NCBI GenBank assembly: GCA_028285035.1
Contig: JANQQF010000120.1
Span: forward strand, 124,001 to 188,000
Direction: 5' to 3'
DNA from: Phycisphaerae bacterium
Lineage (GTDB): Bacteria; Chloroflexota; Anaerolineae; 4572-78; J111
DNA: 64,000 bases
Shown piece by piece: positions 30,451 to 40,646 of the stretch (its first letter is position 1; each line of letters starts with the position of its first letter). Under the pieces are notes generated by a model that was given only the letters and a program-made list of their open reading frames with translations, made no database searches and was not told the DNA's origin. A program made the translations under genes and the position numbers.

Positions 30451-33078
30451 GTGGCAAACATTTTATTGATCGACCAAGATAAGGCAGCAAGAAACCTCAT
30501 TCAATCCCTTTTAGGACAACAACACAATGTGGTTGCTGCTTTTGATGGTCCAACCGCAATTCAATACTGTGCGATGATTCAGCCTGATCTTATCTTGCTG
30601 AATTTGACCTTGCCAGATATTGCAGGGATTGAATTGTCCGCACGGCTGAAAATGTTTATGCCGCAAACCCCTATATTGGCTATCGCTGATACTTTCGAGG
30701 TGAGTAAACAGGTCACAGATGAAGGTATGAATATTCTGATCAAACCGCTCGAGGAAACGGCATTTCGTACAAAGGTTGACCAACTCCTCCCTCCAGTTGG
30801 TCAACCTGCTTCCCCTTATTCACAACACGCGGATCAAGTAACCCAACAGTTTGGTCAGCAAATTACGGCGTTGAATCAAGCTAATCAACGGCTAGCCTCT
30901 CTTAATGCCATTAGTGCGTTGATTGGAACTAGCCTTGATTTGGAACATCTGACAGATGAGATTTTGGCGCAAGTCGAAAAAACGGTGGCGTTTGATAGTG
31001 CTACATTGTTTTTAGTGAAGGGGGATATTTTAGAAGCTGCCGCGTCACGAGGCTTCTTTGAATATCAAAAAGGCTTAAACACCTATAGTCGGAATGAACA
31101 TAACTCGGCCTGGCGGGTGGTAAATCACAAGCTGCCGATGATTATCGCTGACGTCTCCCAAAGTATCTTTTGGGAGGCAAGACCAGAATTGGAGCGTGTT
31201 CGATCTTGGCTCGGTGTTCCTCTCATTTATAAAGATCGGGTGGTTGGAGTTTTGACCCTCGACAAGCATGAGCCAAATGCTTTTAGTGACGTTGATGCTC
31301 GATATTTGTTTACATTGGCTTATCAAATTGCCATTGCCGTTGAGAATGCTCAACTATTTCAGGAATGGGAAAAGCAAGCCACTCGTCTCAAGCTGATCAA
31401 TGAGATCACGCAGGAAATCAATGGGTTGTTGAAACGTGATGATTTATTTGAAGCGTTAGCTAAAATCCTGTTTGAACGACTCCAATACGATTTTGTGGCT
31501 ATCTTTACCCGTGAGGATGATCAGACGGATTTCTGGCTACAAGCAAGCTATGGGGTTGATATGACCTCAACACAATCCACGCGACCATCTATTACTGCGA
31601 TGATTATTGGCGATGCGGCTGAAACAGGGTCAGTGGTCCGGATTGATGATTTACAGCAATACCAAGCGGCTTGGTCTGATACATTTCCCCCGCAGACTCA
31701 TTTGTTAGCGCCAGTTGTCTTAAAAGGCAGCGCCAAAGCGATTATTGTTATCGGACAAGATTATCCCTTTCAATTTAAAGATCAGGATTTATGGACCCTG
31801 AGTAGTATTGCCAGTCAGACAGCCGTGGTACTGGAAAATGCTCGGCTTTATCGTGAGGTGCAAAACTACTCTGGTCGTCTTGAACGCACCATTGAGGCCC
31901 GAACCCAGCGACTGCGTGGTATCAAACAAATCAATCAAGCAGTTAGTCAGGGATTGGACGTTGATGATTTGTTGACTATTGTGGGGAGAGGGGTAAAACA
32001 AATTTTTTCGGGGGATGATACCCAAAATATTGAGGTGGTGATTGGTCTGTTGACTGGGGCCTCTCTTCTATTGACGACAATTGCCGATGATCCATTGCAA
32101 ACCCATCATTTAGCGCAAAATAAAATGGCCGTGGCCAATGTCAAGCTGCACGAGGCTATGGGATATGTGCTTAAACGCTCAAAACCCTTAATTGACAATC
32201 AATCCTCAACACACCCTGGCTTAAATGTAATGATGGCCCCTTTGATTACAGGGGGAAAAACGATTGGGTTGATTCAAATTGCCCGGGCAGTCCCCCATCG
32301 GTTTGACGATAATGATTTGGAAACGCTTGAGTCGCTTACATTTCAAATTGCCAGTGCCGTTGAACAGATAGAGCTGCTGCAAAAAACACGCGAGATTGCG
32401 ATCGCTGAAGAACGCACGCGATTGGCGAGTGATATGCACGATGGGGTTGCCCAAAATTTGGCCTATCTTCGCTTACAAGTCGATCGATGTTTGGGACTGG
32501 TTGAAGAAGAGGGTAAGTTGGCGCTGATCTTAGAGAAGATCAGCGACTTACTCGCTCAAAATATTGATGAGCTTCGGCGCAATATCTTTGATCTGCGGCC
32601 TGTTGAACTTGAAGGAAAATCATTATTTGGTACACTAGAAGAGTTTGTCAAGCAATTTGGCAAACGATGGGGCATTAACACTGAATGCCGTATTGATGAT
32701 CTTTCTTTTCAACAAGATGATACGATCGTTTTACCGGAAATTGAAAGTAGTCTTTATCGAATTTTGCAGGAAACCTTATCTAACGCACGACAACATGCCA
32801 ACGCAACCCATTTGATGGTTTCTGTTACCCTGGAAGATAAGCATTGGCTTGTCTTAGACATCAGCGATGATGGCTGTGGGTTTGATGTTCTACAAGGTGG
32901 CAGATTATCTGGTGAAACCCGTCATCGAGGGCTAGGGTTGGCCTCGATGCGTCAGCGAGCAGAGCGACTTGGCGGCGAATTGATTGTTGAAAGTACTATT
33001 GGGCAAGGCACCCGAGTCGTAGCTCGCCTGCCTTTGTCTATAAACATATCTGATGAGATGATGCGGACAGGGAAATGA
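30451..33078 (+). CDS. pseudo-receiver, multi-GAF sensor histidine kinase
   Basis: 875 aa, soluble, GTG start (no in-frame ATG nearby). Residues 1-120 are a receiver fold, but the phosphoacceptor position is Asn51 (DLILLNLTLPD) while the Lys (LIKPL) remains. Three GAF domains span roughly 145-305, 310-475 and 495-650. HisKA_3 has MHDGVAQNLAYL with the His near 663. The HATPase has LQETLSNARQHA, DDGCGFD and GLASMRQRAE. The stop overlaps the LuxR-type regulator start (ATGA), so that is its partner. It is the closest kinase to the outputless sensor operon at 34113-64000, with related GAF domains, and could be its output. That link is inference. Confidence 0.88.
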   Translation: MANILLIDQDKAARNLIQSLLGQQHNVVAAFDGPTAIQYCAMIQPDLILLNLTLPDIAGIELSARLKMFMPQTPILAIADTFEVSKQVTDEGMNILIKPLEETAFRTKVDQLLPPVGQPASPYSQHADQVTQQFGQQITALNQANQRLASLNAISALIGTSLDLEHLTDEILAQVEKTVAFDSATLFLVKGDILEAAASRGFFEYQKGLNTYSRNEHNSAWRVVNHKLPMIIADVSQSIFWEARPELERVRSWLGVPLIYKDRVVGVLTLDKHEPNAFSDVDARYLFTLAYQIAIAVENAQLFQEWEKQATRLKLINEITQEINGLLKRDDLFEALAKILFERLQYDFVAIFTREDDQTDFWLQASYGVDMTSTQSTRPSITAMIIGDAAETGSVVRIDDLQQYQAAWSDTFPPQTHLLAPVVLKGSAKAIIVIGQDYPFQFKDQDLWTLSSIASQTAVVLENARLYREVQNYSGRLERTIEARTQRLRGIKQINQAVSQGLDVDDLLTIVGRGVKQIFSGDDTQNIEVVIGLLTGASLLLTTIADDPLQTHHLAQNKMAVANVKLHEAMGYVLKRSKPLIDNQSSTHPGLNVMMAPLITGGKTIGLIQIARAVPHRFDDNDLETLESLTFQIASAVEQIELLQKTREIAIAEERTRLASDMHDGVAQNLAYLRLQVDRCLGLVEEEGKLALILEKISDLLAQNIDELRRNIFDLRPVELEGKSLFGTLEEFVKQFGKRWGINTECRIDDLSFQQDDTIVLPEIESSLYRILQETLSNARQHANATHLMVSVTLEDKHWLVLDISDDGCGFDVLQGGRLSGETRHRGLGLASMRQRAERLGGELIVESTIGQGTRVVARLPLSINISDEMMRTGK

Positions 33079-33734
33079 CAAAGATACGAATACTACTAGC
33101 CGATGACCACTCCCTCTTTCGGGAAGGCCTTCGCTCAATATTGAACGACCAAGATGATATTGAGGTTGTGGGTGAGGCGGTTGATGGGTTAGATGCAATC
33201 AAACTCGTCCCTCAACTTGACATAGACATTATCTTAATGGACATTAACATGCCTATTGTCGATGGAGTTGAAGCGACCCAACGTATTTTAGAGGAGAATC
33301 AAGATGTTGAAATTATTATTTTAACAATGTACCCTCAAGATGAGTATGCGCTTCAGGCGCTAAAAGCCGGGGCTAAAGCTTACCTGCTCAAGGATACACG
33401 GTCTCAAAAATTGTTAGAAGTTATACGGACAGTCAGTACGGGACAAGCCGTTATTAGCCCGGAGATGACGACCCGTTTATTAACTGAAATTCAGCAGACA
33501 TCCAAACCAAAGGAAGATCCAAAACCTAAATATCAACCGTTGACTGCTCAAGAGCGTAAGATTTTAACCCTAGTTGCTGATGGGGCGAGCAACAAAGATA
33601 TTGCCCTTGAGTTGAATCTCTCTGAACGAACGATTAAAAATTATGTCTCCATTATCTTTCAGAAATTACAAGTCAATAACCGCACCGAAGCTGCCATTCG
33701 TGCGATGCGTGATGGATTAGTTGACTCGCCATAA
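33075..33734 (+). CDS. NarL/FixJ-type response regulator
   Basis: 219 aa. The receiver has the acidic pair Asp10-Asp11, phosphoacceptor Asp56 (IILMDINMP) and Lys in AYLLKDT. The LuxR-type HTH is near 155-215 (LTAQERKILTLVADGASNKDIALELNLS split across two helices, then RTIKNYV). All signalling residues are intact, unlike the receivers on either side. Translationally coupled to the kinase by ATGA. DNA targets are unknown. Confidence 0.93.
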   Translation: MTKIRILLADDHSLFREGLRSILNDQDDIEVVGEAVDGLDAIKLVPQLDIDIILMDINMPIVDGVEATQRILEENQDVEIIILTMYPQDEYALQALKAGAKAYLLKDTRSQKLLEVIRTVSTGQAVISPEMTTRLLTEIQQTSKPKEDPKPKYQPLTAQERKILTLVADGASNKDIALELNLSERTIKNYVSIIFQKLQVNNRTEAAIRAMRDGLVDSP

Positions 33735-33775
33735 TAATCTATAAAAATTTATCTTGATACCGTATTGGTTGAATA

Positions 33776-33820
33776 CCTCGCAGCTTGCTGCGGAATAAGA
33801 GTTCGGAGCTTGCTCCGAGG
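33776..33820. repeat. double palindrome (REP-like element)
   Basis: CGCAGC-TT-GCTGCG (33779-33792) and TCGGAGC-TT-GCTCCGA (33803-33818) are enclosed by CCTCG / CGAGG. The whole can fold as a branched hairpin. It lies between the response regulator stop and the terminator. Confidence 0.7.
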
Positions 33821-33855
33821 CCCATACCATTTATTTGAGCAGGGTAATAAATTAG

Positions 33856-33896
33856 AGGCTCGGACTTTGAGAACATCAAAGCCCGAGCCTTTTTTG
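33856..33896 (+). terminator. strong intrinsic terminator after the response regulator
   Basis: The stem AGGCTCGG...CTTTGA / TCAAAG...CCCGAGCCT is followed by T7. It separates the kinase/regulator pair from the sensor operon. Confidence 0.85.
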
Positions 33897-33918
33897 TTCT
33901 CCCTTTTTCTTGCCTTAA

Positions 33919-33973
33919 GGTACTTTCGGGCAACGATTTCGGTACTTTTTGCCATTGCAAATTTAGGTACTTT
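33919..33973 (+). promoter_or_regulatory. triple GGTACTTT direct repeat upstream of the sensor operon
   Basis: GGTACTTT occurs at 33919-33926, 33941-33948 and 33966-33973, spaced 22 and 25 bp. The last two continue with similar T-rich/GCA sequence. It lies 140-190 bp before the first gene of the operon, in the only long gap there (33735-34112). A candidate activator site; no clear sigma-70 promoter was found beside it. Confidence 0.4.
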
Positions 33974-34112
33974 TGCATCTGTAATTTTTGGGTGACGTAA
34001 TTTATCCTAAAAATTGGCAAATAGTTTACACTATTATTGCTTGTTTTAGATGGTTTGGTGAGGGTTTTTGTTATGGAAGGGATTAATTGCATGGATTTGG
34101 GAGAATTATGGA

Positions 34113-34589
34113 ATGAATAATCCACTTCGATTGTTAATTGCTGAGCACGATCTTGAGTTTGCGATTAGATTACGGGATGCAATTAATGAGTTGCAGGATG
34201 TTAAAGTTATAGAAATTGTACGGGATGGTCAAGGTGCGGTTGATAGCAGTATGTTGTCCAGACCTGATCTAGTTGTTATGAATTTACGCCTTCCAGTTTT
34301 GGATAGCATCAATGCAATCCAATCGATTATCCATTATGATGATGATATCAAAATTTTAACATTATCATCTATTCCCGAAGATCGATACGCGATTGAGGCC
34401 ATTAAGGCTGGCGCCTCAGGTTGTGTTGAAAAAAATGGGGAAACTGATTTTGAGGCTATTCTTGAAGCAATTCAACAAATCGCTAAAGGGGACGTCCTGT
34501 TGAATCCAGCATTAGCCTCTTCGATCCTTGAAGAGTTTCACCGCTTTGATGAAAAACAACATATTGATGAAACGAATCTGACCCCCTAA
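34113..34589 (+). CDS. stand-alone pseudo-receiver protein
   Basis: 158 aa: one CheY-like receiver and a ~30-residue acidic tail, with no output domain. The phosphoacceptor position is Asn57 (DLVVMNLRLP), and the acidic pair is altered (LLIAEHD). The Ser/Thr (LTLSS) and Lys (VEKN) positions are kept. It should fold but not be phosphorylated normally. The ATG at 34113 follows GGAG; a frame open from 34068 is rejected. It is the first gene of the 30-kb sensor operon, 24 bp before the giant PAS/GAF protein, so it may act as an adaptor or constitutive-state mimic for that assembly. Confidence 0.8.
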   Translation: MNNPLRLLIAEHDLEFAIRLRDAINELQDVKVIEIVRDGQGAVDSSMLSRPDLVVMNLRLPVLDSINAIQSIIHYDDDIKILTLSSIPEDRYAIEAIKAGASGCVEKNGETDFEAILEAIQQIAKGDVLLNPALASSILEEFHRFDEKQHIDETNLTP

Positions 34590-34613
34590 GACGCTCCATT
34601 GTGGAGGATATCT

Positions 34614-37600
34614 ATGTCAGCCCGACAAGAGTTTGCAAACTTTATCAAACAAAATAAAACAAATCTGGCTCAATCTTATGGGCAAATATTGGCTGATAAG
34701 TCAGAGGTATATGCTAAGAGTTCAACTGATGGCAGAATAGCTAAAGGCCGAAAAGTTTTGAGTGCGGTTATAGGCGTTTTTGAGGGCGGCCAGACCGAGG
34801 TCCTACATCAGGCTTTTGATCAGGATGGTGATCCTGAAACCCAGCCAATGCTCGAAATTGAAGCATTAGGCGATACCTTAACGCCAGTTGTGACTAGTTT
34901 GGAAGCGGGAAAATTTTTGTGGGAAATTTTATCCGAGCTTCGCCAGTCATTTGCTCCCTTATCTCCAATTAATGCTAAAGCAGTGGTCTCAGACTCGGAG
35001 GCCGTTTCCAAGCAAAGCCAACCCGACCAAGATAGTATCCTGCGGGCCTCCGAGGAACGCTATCGAGATATTTTGGATAGCATTGAAGATGGCTACTATG
35101 AGGTTGATCTTACAGGTAATCTGACCTTTTTTAATGACGCGCTCCCAGCCGTTTTGGGATATCCCGCTGAAGAATTGATGGGAATGAACAATCGGGATTA
35201 TACCGATGAAGAAAATGGGAAATTGTTGTATCGAGCTTTCCGTCAAGTATTTGATACGCAACAACCCATTAAAGGCTTTACTTGGGAAGTAACCCACAAA
35301 GATGGCACTAAGGGCTTTGTTGAGAATTCTACCTCTTTAATGCGGAATGCTGCAGGTGAGCCAATTGGCTTCCGTGGTGTGGCCCGTGAGGTGACAGAGC
35401 GCAATAAAGCTCAAGAACAAATTCGCAGAAGCGAGGAGCAACTGCAAACAACGCTTAGTAGAATGCCTGTCCCGATCGTTGTTACTCGGGTTAAAGACGG
35501 TACAGTACTTTATGTCAATGAGGCCTTGAGCGAGTTATTTGGGGCATCCCCAACCGAGTTAATCGGTCAGAAATCTCCCGATTTCTACAATGACCCCGCA
35601 GATCGGCAAAAAGTTGTCGAAATGATGACTCGTGATGGGCAAATCACCAACGCAGAGCTTTCTTTTAAGCGCATCGATGGCTCCGTATTTTGGGCCAGCT
35701 TCTCCATTCATCCCATCACCTTTTTTGATGAGCCCGCATTTCTATCCGGATTTTATAACCTCACAGAACGAAAAGAAGCCGAGACGGCTTTACAAGAGAG
35801 TGAGGAAAGATTATCACGCTTAACCGAGGCAACGTTTGAAGCCATTGTGTTTGCGGAAAAAGGAACGATTCTTGATGTAAATCCTCAATTTAGCCAACTA
35901 TTTGGGTATGGCTTAGATGAGGCGATTGGAATGGAGGTCACACCTCTGGTCTCCCCAGAGTATCGTGACCTCGTTGCCGGACATATCGCCTCAAATTATC
36001 AGGAACCTTATGAAGCCAGACTACAACGAAAAGATGGCTCGCCCTTCTGGGCTCAAATTTTAGGGAAATCGACTCTTTATGAGGGACGTTCTGTTAGGGT
36101 AACCGCAATCCAAGATATCTCGGCCCGTAAACAAGCAGAACAAGAAATTCGCCAAGGTGAAGAGCGATTACAAACTTTGTTGGACTCCGCTCCTGACCCA
36201 ATCGTAACTTATGACAGTATTGGTCAGGTGACTTATCTCAATCCCGCCTTTACAGAAACGTTTGGCTGGACGTTTGATGAGGTTAAGGGGCAACGGATCG
36301 ATTTTGTGCCTGAAGAGAGTCAGGCCGAAACGGGAGAGGCTATCAAGCGACTCATTGAAGATGGTTATGTGCGTCGGTTTGACACCAAACGGCTTACCAA
36401 GTCTGGCCAGACCCTAGACGTTGAGCAGAGTGGGGCCCTCTATCGTGATAATGATGGCGAGGTGGTTGGTAGTATTGTTTTCATTCGAGATATAACCGAG
36501 CGCAAGGCGGCTGAAGAGGAATTATTGATAACCCAATACTCAATCGACTTTTCTAATGACTCCGTATTTCGGCTTTCACCTGACGGTCAAATTTTATATG
36601 CCAATAAAGGGGCTAGCCAAACTTTGGGTTATACCCCAGATGAATTGATGACGATGCATGTTCGGGATATTGATCCAGATGTCAAGCCAGAAATCCGGGC
36701 GCGAAGAATGAAGGACCTGCGTTCGGGGAGAGAGACAATTTTTGAGTCGCGTCATCAGGCGAAGGATGGTCGTATTTTTCCCGTTGAAATTCGAAGGAAT
36801 CATCTGGAAATTGGTGAACAAGAGTACACGTTTGTCTTTGCTCGAGACATCACTGAACGCAAACAAACTGAGGAAGCCCTACGGATTCGCACTGAGGCGA
36901 TTGAGGCCAGCACTGAACCGATTTCGATTGCCGACGCGCGCCAACCTGATATGCCATTGATCTATGTCAATCCAGCGTTTGAGAAAACAACAGGATATAG
37001 CGTCGATGAGGTTATCGGAAAAAATTGTCGATTTTTGCAAGGGGATGATACGGATCAACCTGATTTGATAGAATTACGCGCAGCCCTTAAAGAAGGTCGT
37101 TCTACAGTCGTTACCTTGCGTAACTACAAAAAAGATGGGACCTTATTTTGGAATGAATTACATATATCGCCGGTGACCAATGCTCAAGGTGAAGTAATTT
37201 ATTTCCTCGGCTCGCAAAATGATGTGACCCAAATGAGACAGGCCCAGGATAGCCTACGACAATCATTGGTTGAAACAGAAGCTCAATCTACTCGGTTAAG
37301 CTTGCTTAATGAGTTGGCCACAGCCTTAAGTCAAGTCGAAACAGAAGACGATGCCTTTAGATCAGTGGCAGATAAGACAACAAGGATTGTTGAGGTAGAT
37401 CGGGCCAGTGTTGCTTTATTAAATCAGACCAAGGATGAATTAGAGGTTTTTTCGTTAGATGGTGTTGCTGGCGCTATTCCAACAGGGACTCATTTACCGA
37501 TAGCTGGTACTCAAATTGGTAAAGCTGTTATGGATAGGCGGATGGTTCTCGTAAATGATGCCTTGGAAAGTAATTGGCTGGATAGTCAGAAGTTAGGTAA

Positions 37601-40600
37601 AGCGGGCTTACGCTCACTGTTGAATGCACCTTTAATAATTGGCGGTGATGTAATAGGTACCTTGAATGTTGGTAGTAAACAAGTTAACGCCTATAGCCCC
37701 CAAGATCAACAACTTTTGACCCAAATCGCTTCGATGTTGGCCACTACCCTGGAAAACAAACGACTGTTGCAAGAGGCTCAGGATCGATCATATCGACTTG
37801 AGCGAGTCTCTCAAATTGAGACAAACTTGACTCAAGCCACAACTGAAGCTGAGATTTTGACCGCCCTTGCCTTGGGCTTGCCGGAGGTACCAGATCGTTT
37901 GGTTTTACAATTTATTGAAACGGATCAAATGGATCAGCCGTTGTCCCATACCCCTGTTGCGGTCTGGCAGGCTGGTGTTATTCAAGAGGATGATTTAACT
38001 CTGAATCAGCGGTATCAATTTGATCAATTTTCATTTAACCAATACCTCCTGGATACACCAAATGAAATCGCTTTTGTTTCCGATGTGACTGATGATGAGC
38101 GAATTGGTGAGGCGTTACAAGAACTTTTTGGTAAATTAGGTGTTGCCGCCTTTGCTACAGTTCCGCTTCGAAGTGGGAATCGTTGGCAGGGTCTACTCTC
38201 CTTCGATTGGCACACCCCGCACGATTTTACAGCGGATGAAAAATTTATTCTGGAGGAGCTACTTGAAGATGTGGCGGCAGTTGTGGCTAGTCGGCGGGCA
38301 ACATTAGCTCAGGAGCAAGCCTTAGCGGAGACCGAAGCGCTTTACAAAATTACCCAAACCCTCGCTGATCTGACAGATCCTGGTGAAATGGCGGCAGCAG
38401 CTCTGAGCCAATATCTACAGCGGCTTAATTTACCCCAAGGTGGGGTTGCCCTCTATGACGATGATTACATCGAAGGAACACTGATTGCCCATATGAAAAA
38501 TAGAGTCTTGGTCGACCCCGGGACACGTATTCCCGTTCAAGGGAGCGCGGCAAATGAAGCCTTGGTTAACACAAAAGCACCTGTTGTTGTGACCGATGTT
38601 TTAACTGATCCTCGTTTTGAAGATCAAAGAGAGTTTGTTGCGGCAATGGGGCTAACGTCGTTGTTAATGGTGCCCATATTGAGGCAAGGTAAAGTAATTG
38701 GTTCTTTGGGAGCTGACTCTGTTGACAAGATTTATGAATTTACAGAGCGTGATATCGATTTTGTAAAAGCCGTTGCCGACCGTCTTGGTGTTGCGTTTGA
38801 AAACCAACGTCTAACCGGTCAAACGCAGCAGAGCTACCTGGAAAATCAACGATTACTGATCCAAATGGAACGTCGAGCCACACAGCTTGAGGCTGTATCA
38901 AAGGTCAGTACAGCCGCCTCAACCGTTTTGGAAACTGATACTTTGCTTGATGAAGTGGTGAACTTAATTCGAGACCAATTTGATTTTTATTACGTTGGTC
39001 TATTTTTGCTGGATGCGGCTAGAGAGTGGGCAATTTTGCGAGCGGGTACAGGGCAAGCCGGACGTACTCAGCTTGAACGGAAACACCGTCTGCAGATTGG
39101 TGGCCAATCAATGATCGGCTGGAGTATTACTAATCGACAAGCGCGAATTGCCTTGGATGTAGGGGAGGATGCGGTACAGTTTAAGAACCCCATTCTACCT
39201 GATACCCGCTCAGAAATGGCCCTGCCCCTGATTAGTCGAGATGAAGTGCTTGGGGCCTTGACGGTGCAAAGTACAGTGCAAAATGCGTTCTCTGATGCCG
39301 ATATTACTTCATTACAGGCAATGGCTGATCAGGTCGCGAACGCAATTGCAAATAGTCGCCTGCTTGAACAAACACAAACGGCTTTGACTGAAACAAATCT
39401 TCTTTATGAATCTAGCTTGAAATTAAGCCAAGCCTCGTCTTATGATGAAATTTTACAAGCGATGATAGTCTCGTTGGGACGTGAAAATATTGCTAATGCC
39501 TATCTCTATACCATTGATCTTGATAAAAATGGGTCACCAGAGTGGATCGAAATCGTGGCAGGATGGATTGCAACAGGTGATCTCCCCTTCCCCTTGGGCC
39601 ATCGATTTTATCTACCCGATTTTCCTGGCTCTAATCAATGGATCAATTCTCCAGAAGATCCCTTTATGATTGGTGATATAGAGGATGTTAATGATGACAA
39701 AGTTGATGAAAATGCTCGTGCTGTTTATCGACAGGTAGGGATTAGAGCCATTATCATTTTGCCATTAACTTTGGGGGATCAATGGGTTGGGTTGGCTAAT
39801 GTCTCCTGGACCCATCCTCAACGCTTTACAAATGTTGATCAACGTCTGTATCAGGCAATTGCCAATCAATCGGCGGTACTGATGAACAATCAGCTTCTCT
39901 TTGAGCAAACAGAAGATCGAGCGAATGAATTGGCTGTTTTGAATGAGCTTGGCCGGACATTGGCTGGAAGTTTGAATGTACAACAGGTTGTTACAGAGAC
40001 GTATATCCACACCTCGCAATTAGTAGATGCGACAAATTGTTTTATTGGATTGTATAAACCTGAGCAAGATGAGATTGAGTTTGTCTTGAATATGACTGAA
40101 TCAGAAACTGATCGGAACATTAAGACTATCCCGGCAAATAAAGGACTAAGCGGGTATGTTGTCACCCATCGGAACAGCCTATTAATTTCTAATGATATTG
40201 TAGGTTGGCTGAAAGAACGAAATCTTGAGATCGTGGGCGATGTTAAGACAAAATCTTGGTTGGGTGTGCCTTTGCTGAGTGGCGACCAACTGATCGGCGT
40301 TATTGCCGTTCACAGTTATACCACCCCTAATTTATACACCGAACGGGATAAGGACTTATTAATGGCTGTTGCAAATCAAACTGTAGTTGCGATCCAAAAT
40401 GCCCGACAGTTTGAACAAGCCCAACAGCGAGTCGAATTTGAGCGAACACTTCAACAAATTACCTCACAGGTACGTAGCTCTAATGACGTAGAGCTAATTA
40501 TGCGTACCGCCGTACAAGAATTGGGCCAAACCTTACAGCGAAAGGTGTTTGTCTCCCTAGGTGATGCCCAAAGCTTTACCGAGCCTCGCCCATCACAGCC

Positions 40601-40646
40601 TGAGAATGGTGAGGCACACTTCCCGGAGGAAAACGGACATGGATAA
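34614..40646 (+). CDS. giant PAS/LOV/GAF sensor without output domain
   Basis: 2010 aa, soluble. Order: N-terminal helical domain 1-140 (possibly RsbRD-N-like); five PAS domains to ~750; a LOV domain ~755-880 with GKNCRFLQGDD (flavin-binding Cys805), RNYKKDGTLF and FLGSQNDVT; six GAF domains between ~885 and 1930; a short module (LQQITSQVRSSNDVELI...) and a polar tail ending NGHG. No kinase, cyclase, GGDEF or DNA-binding domain is present. GGAGG precedes the ATG at 34614; the frame from 34599 is rejected. The stop overlaps the Amt-sensor start by 8 bp. It likely senses blue light plus small ligands and passes signals by protein contact. Confidence 0.88.
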   Translation: MSARQEFANFIKQNKTNLAQSYGQILADKSEVYAKSSTDGRIAKGRKVLSAVIGVFEGGQTEVLHQAFDQDGDPETQPMLEIEALGDTLTPVVTSLEAGKFLWEILSELRQSFAPLSPINAKAVVSDSEAVSKQSQPDQDSILRASEERYRDILDSIEDGYYEVDLTGNLTFFNDALPAVLGYPAEELMGMNNRDYTDEENGKLLYRAFRQVFDTQQPIKGFTWEVTHKDGTKGFVENSTSLMRNAAGEPIGFRGVAREVTERNKAQEQIRRSEEQLQTTLSRMPVPIVVTRVKDGTVLYVNEALSELFGASPTELIGQKSPDFYNDPADRQKVVEMMTRDGQITNAELSFKRIDGSVFWASFSIHPITFFDEPAFLSGFYNLTERKEAETALQESEERLSRLTEATFEAIVFAEKGTILDVNPQFSQLFGYGLDEAIGMEVTPLVSPEYRDLVAGHIASNYQEPYEARLQRKDGSPFWAQILGKSTLYEGRSVRVTAIQDISARKQAEQEIRQGEERLQTLLDSAPDPIVTYDSIGQVTYLNPAFTETFGWTFDEVKGQRIDFVPEESQAETGEAIKRLIEDGYVRRFDTKRLTKSGQTLDVEQSGALYRDNDGEVVGSIVFIRDITERKAAEEELLITQYSIDFSNDSVFRLSPDGQILYANKGASQTLGYTPDELMTMHVRDIDPDVKPEIRARRMKDLRSGRETIFESRHQAKDGRIFPVEIRRNHLEIGEQEYTFVFARDITERKQTEEALRIRTEAIEASTEPISIADARQPDMPLIYVNPAFEKTTGYSVDEVIGKNCRFLQGDDTDQPDLIELRAALKEGRSTVVTLRNYKKDGTLFWNELHISPVTNAQGEVIYFLGSQNDVTQMRQAQDSLRQSLVETEAQSTRLSLLNELATALSQVETEDDAFRSVADKTTRIVEVDRASVALLNQTKDELEVFSLDGVAGAIPTGTHLPIAGTQIGKAVMDRRMVLVNDALESNWLDSQKLGKAGLRSLLNAPLIIGGDVIGTLNVGSKQVNAYSPQDQQLLTQIASMLATTLENKRLLQEAQDRSYRLERVSQIETNLTQATTEAEILTALALGLPEVPDRLVLQFIETDQMDQPLSHTPVAVWQAGVIQEDDLTLNQRYQFDQFSFNQYLLDTPNEIAFVSDVTDDERIGEALQELFGKLGVAAFATVPLRSGNRWQGLLSFDWHTPHDFTADEKFILEELLEDVAAVVASRRATLAQEQALAETEALYKITQTLADLTDPGEMAAAALSQYLQRLNLPQGGVALYDDDYIEGTLIAHMKNRVLVDPGTRIPVQGSAANEALVNTKAPVVVTDVLTDPRFEDQREFVAAMGLTSLLMVPILRQGKVIGSLGADSVDKIYEFTERDIDFVKAVADRLGVAFENQRLTGQTQQSYLENQRLLIQMERRATQLEAVSKVSTAASTVLETDTLLDEVVNLIRDQFDFYYVGLFLLDAAREWAILRAGTGQAGRTQLERKHRLQIGGQSMIGWSITNRQARIALDVGEDAVQFKNPILPDTRSEMALPLISRDEVLGALTVQSTVQNAFSDADITSLQAMADQVANAIANSRLLEQTQTALTETNLLYESSLKLSQASSYDEILQAMIVSLGRENIANAYLYTIDLDKNGSPEWIEIVAGWIATGDLPFPLGHRFYLPDFPGSNQWINSPEDPFMIGDIEDVNDDKVDENARAVYRQVGIRAIIILPLTLGDQWVGLANVSWTHPQRFTNVDQRLYQAIANQSAVLMNNQLLFEQTEDRANELAVLNELGRTLAGSLNVQQVVTETYIHTSQLVDATNCFIGLYKPEQDEIEFVLNMTESETDRNIKTIPANKGLSGYVVTHRNSLLISNDIVGWLKERNLEIVGDVKTKSWLGVPLLSGDQLIGVIAVHSYTTPNLYTERDKDLLMAVANQTVVAIQNARQFEQAQQRVEFERTLQQITSQVRSSNDVELIMRTAVQELGQTLQRKVFVSLGDAQSFTEPRPSQPENGEAHFPEENGHG

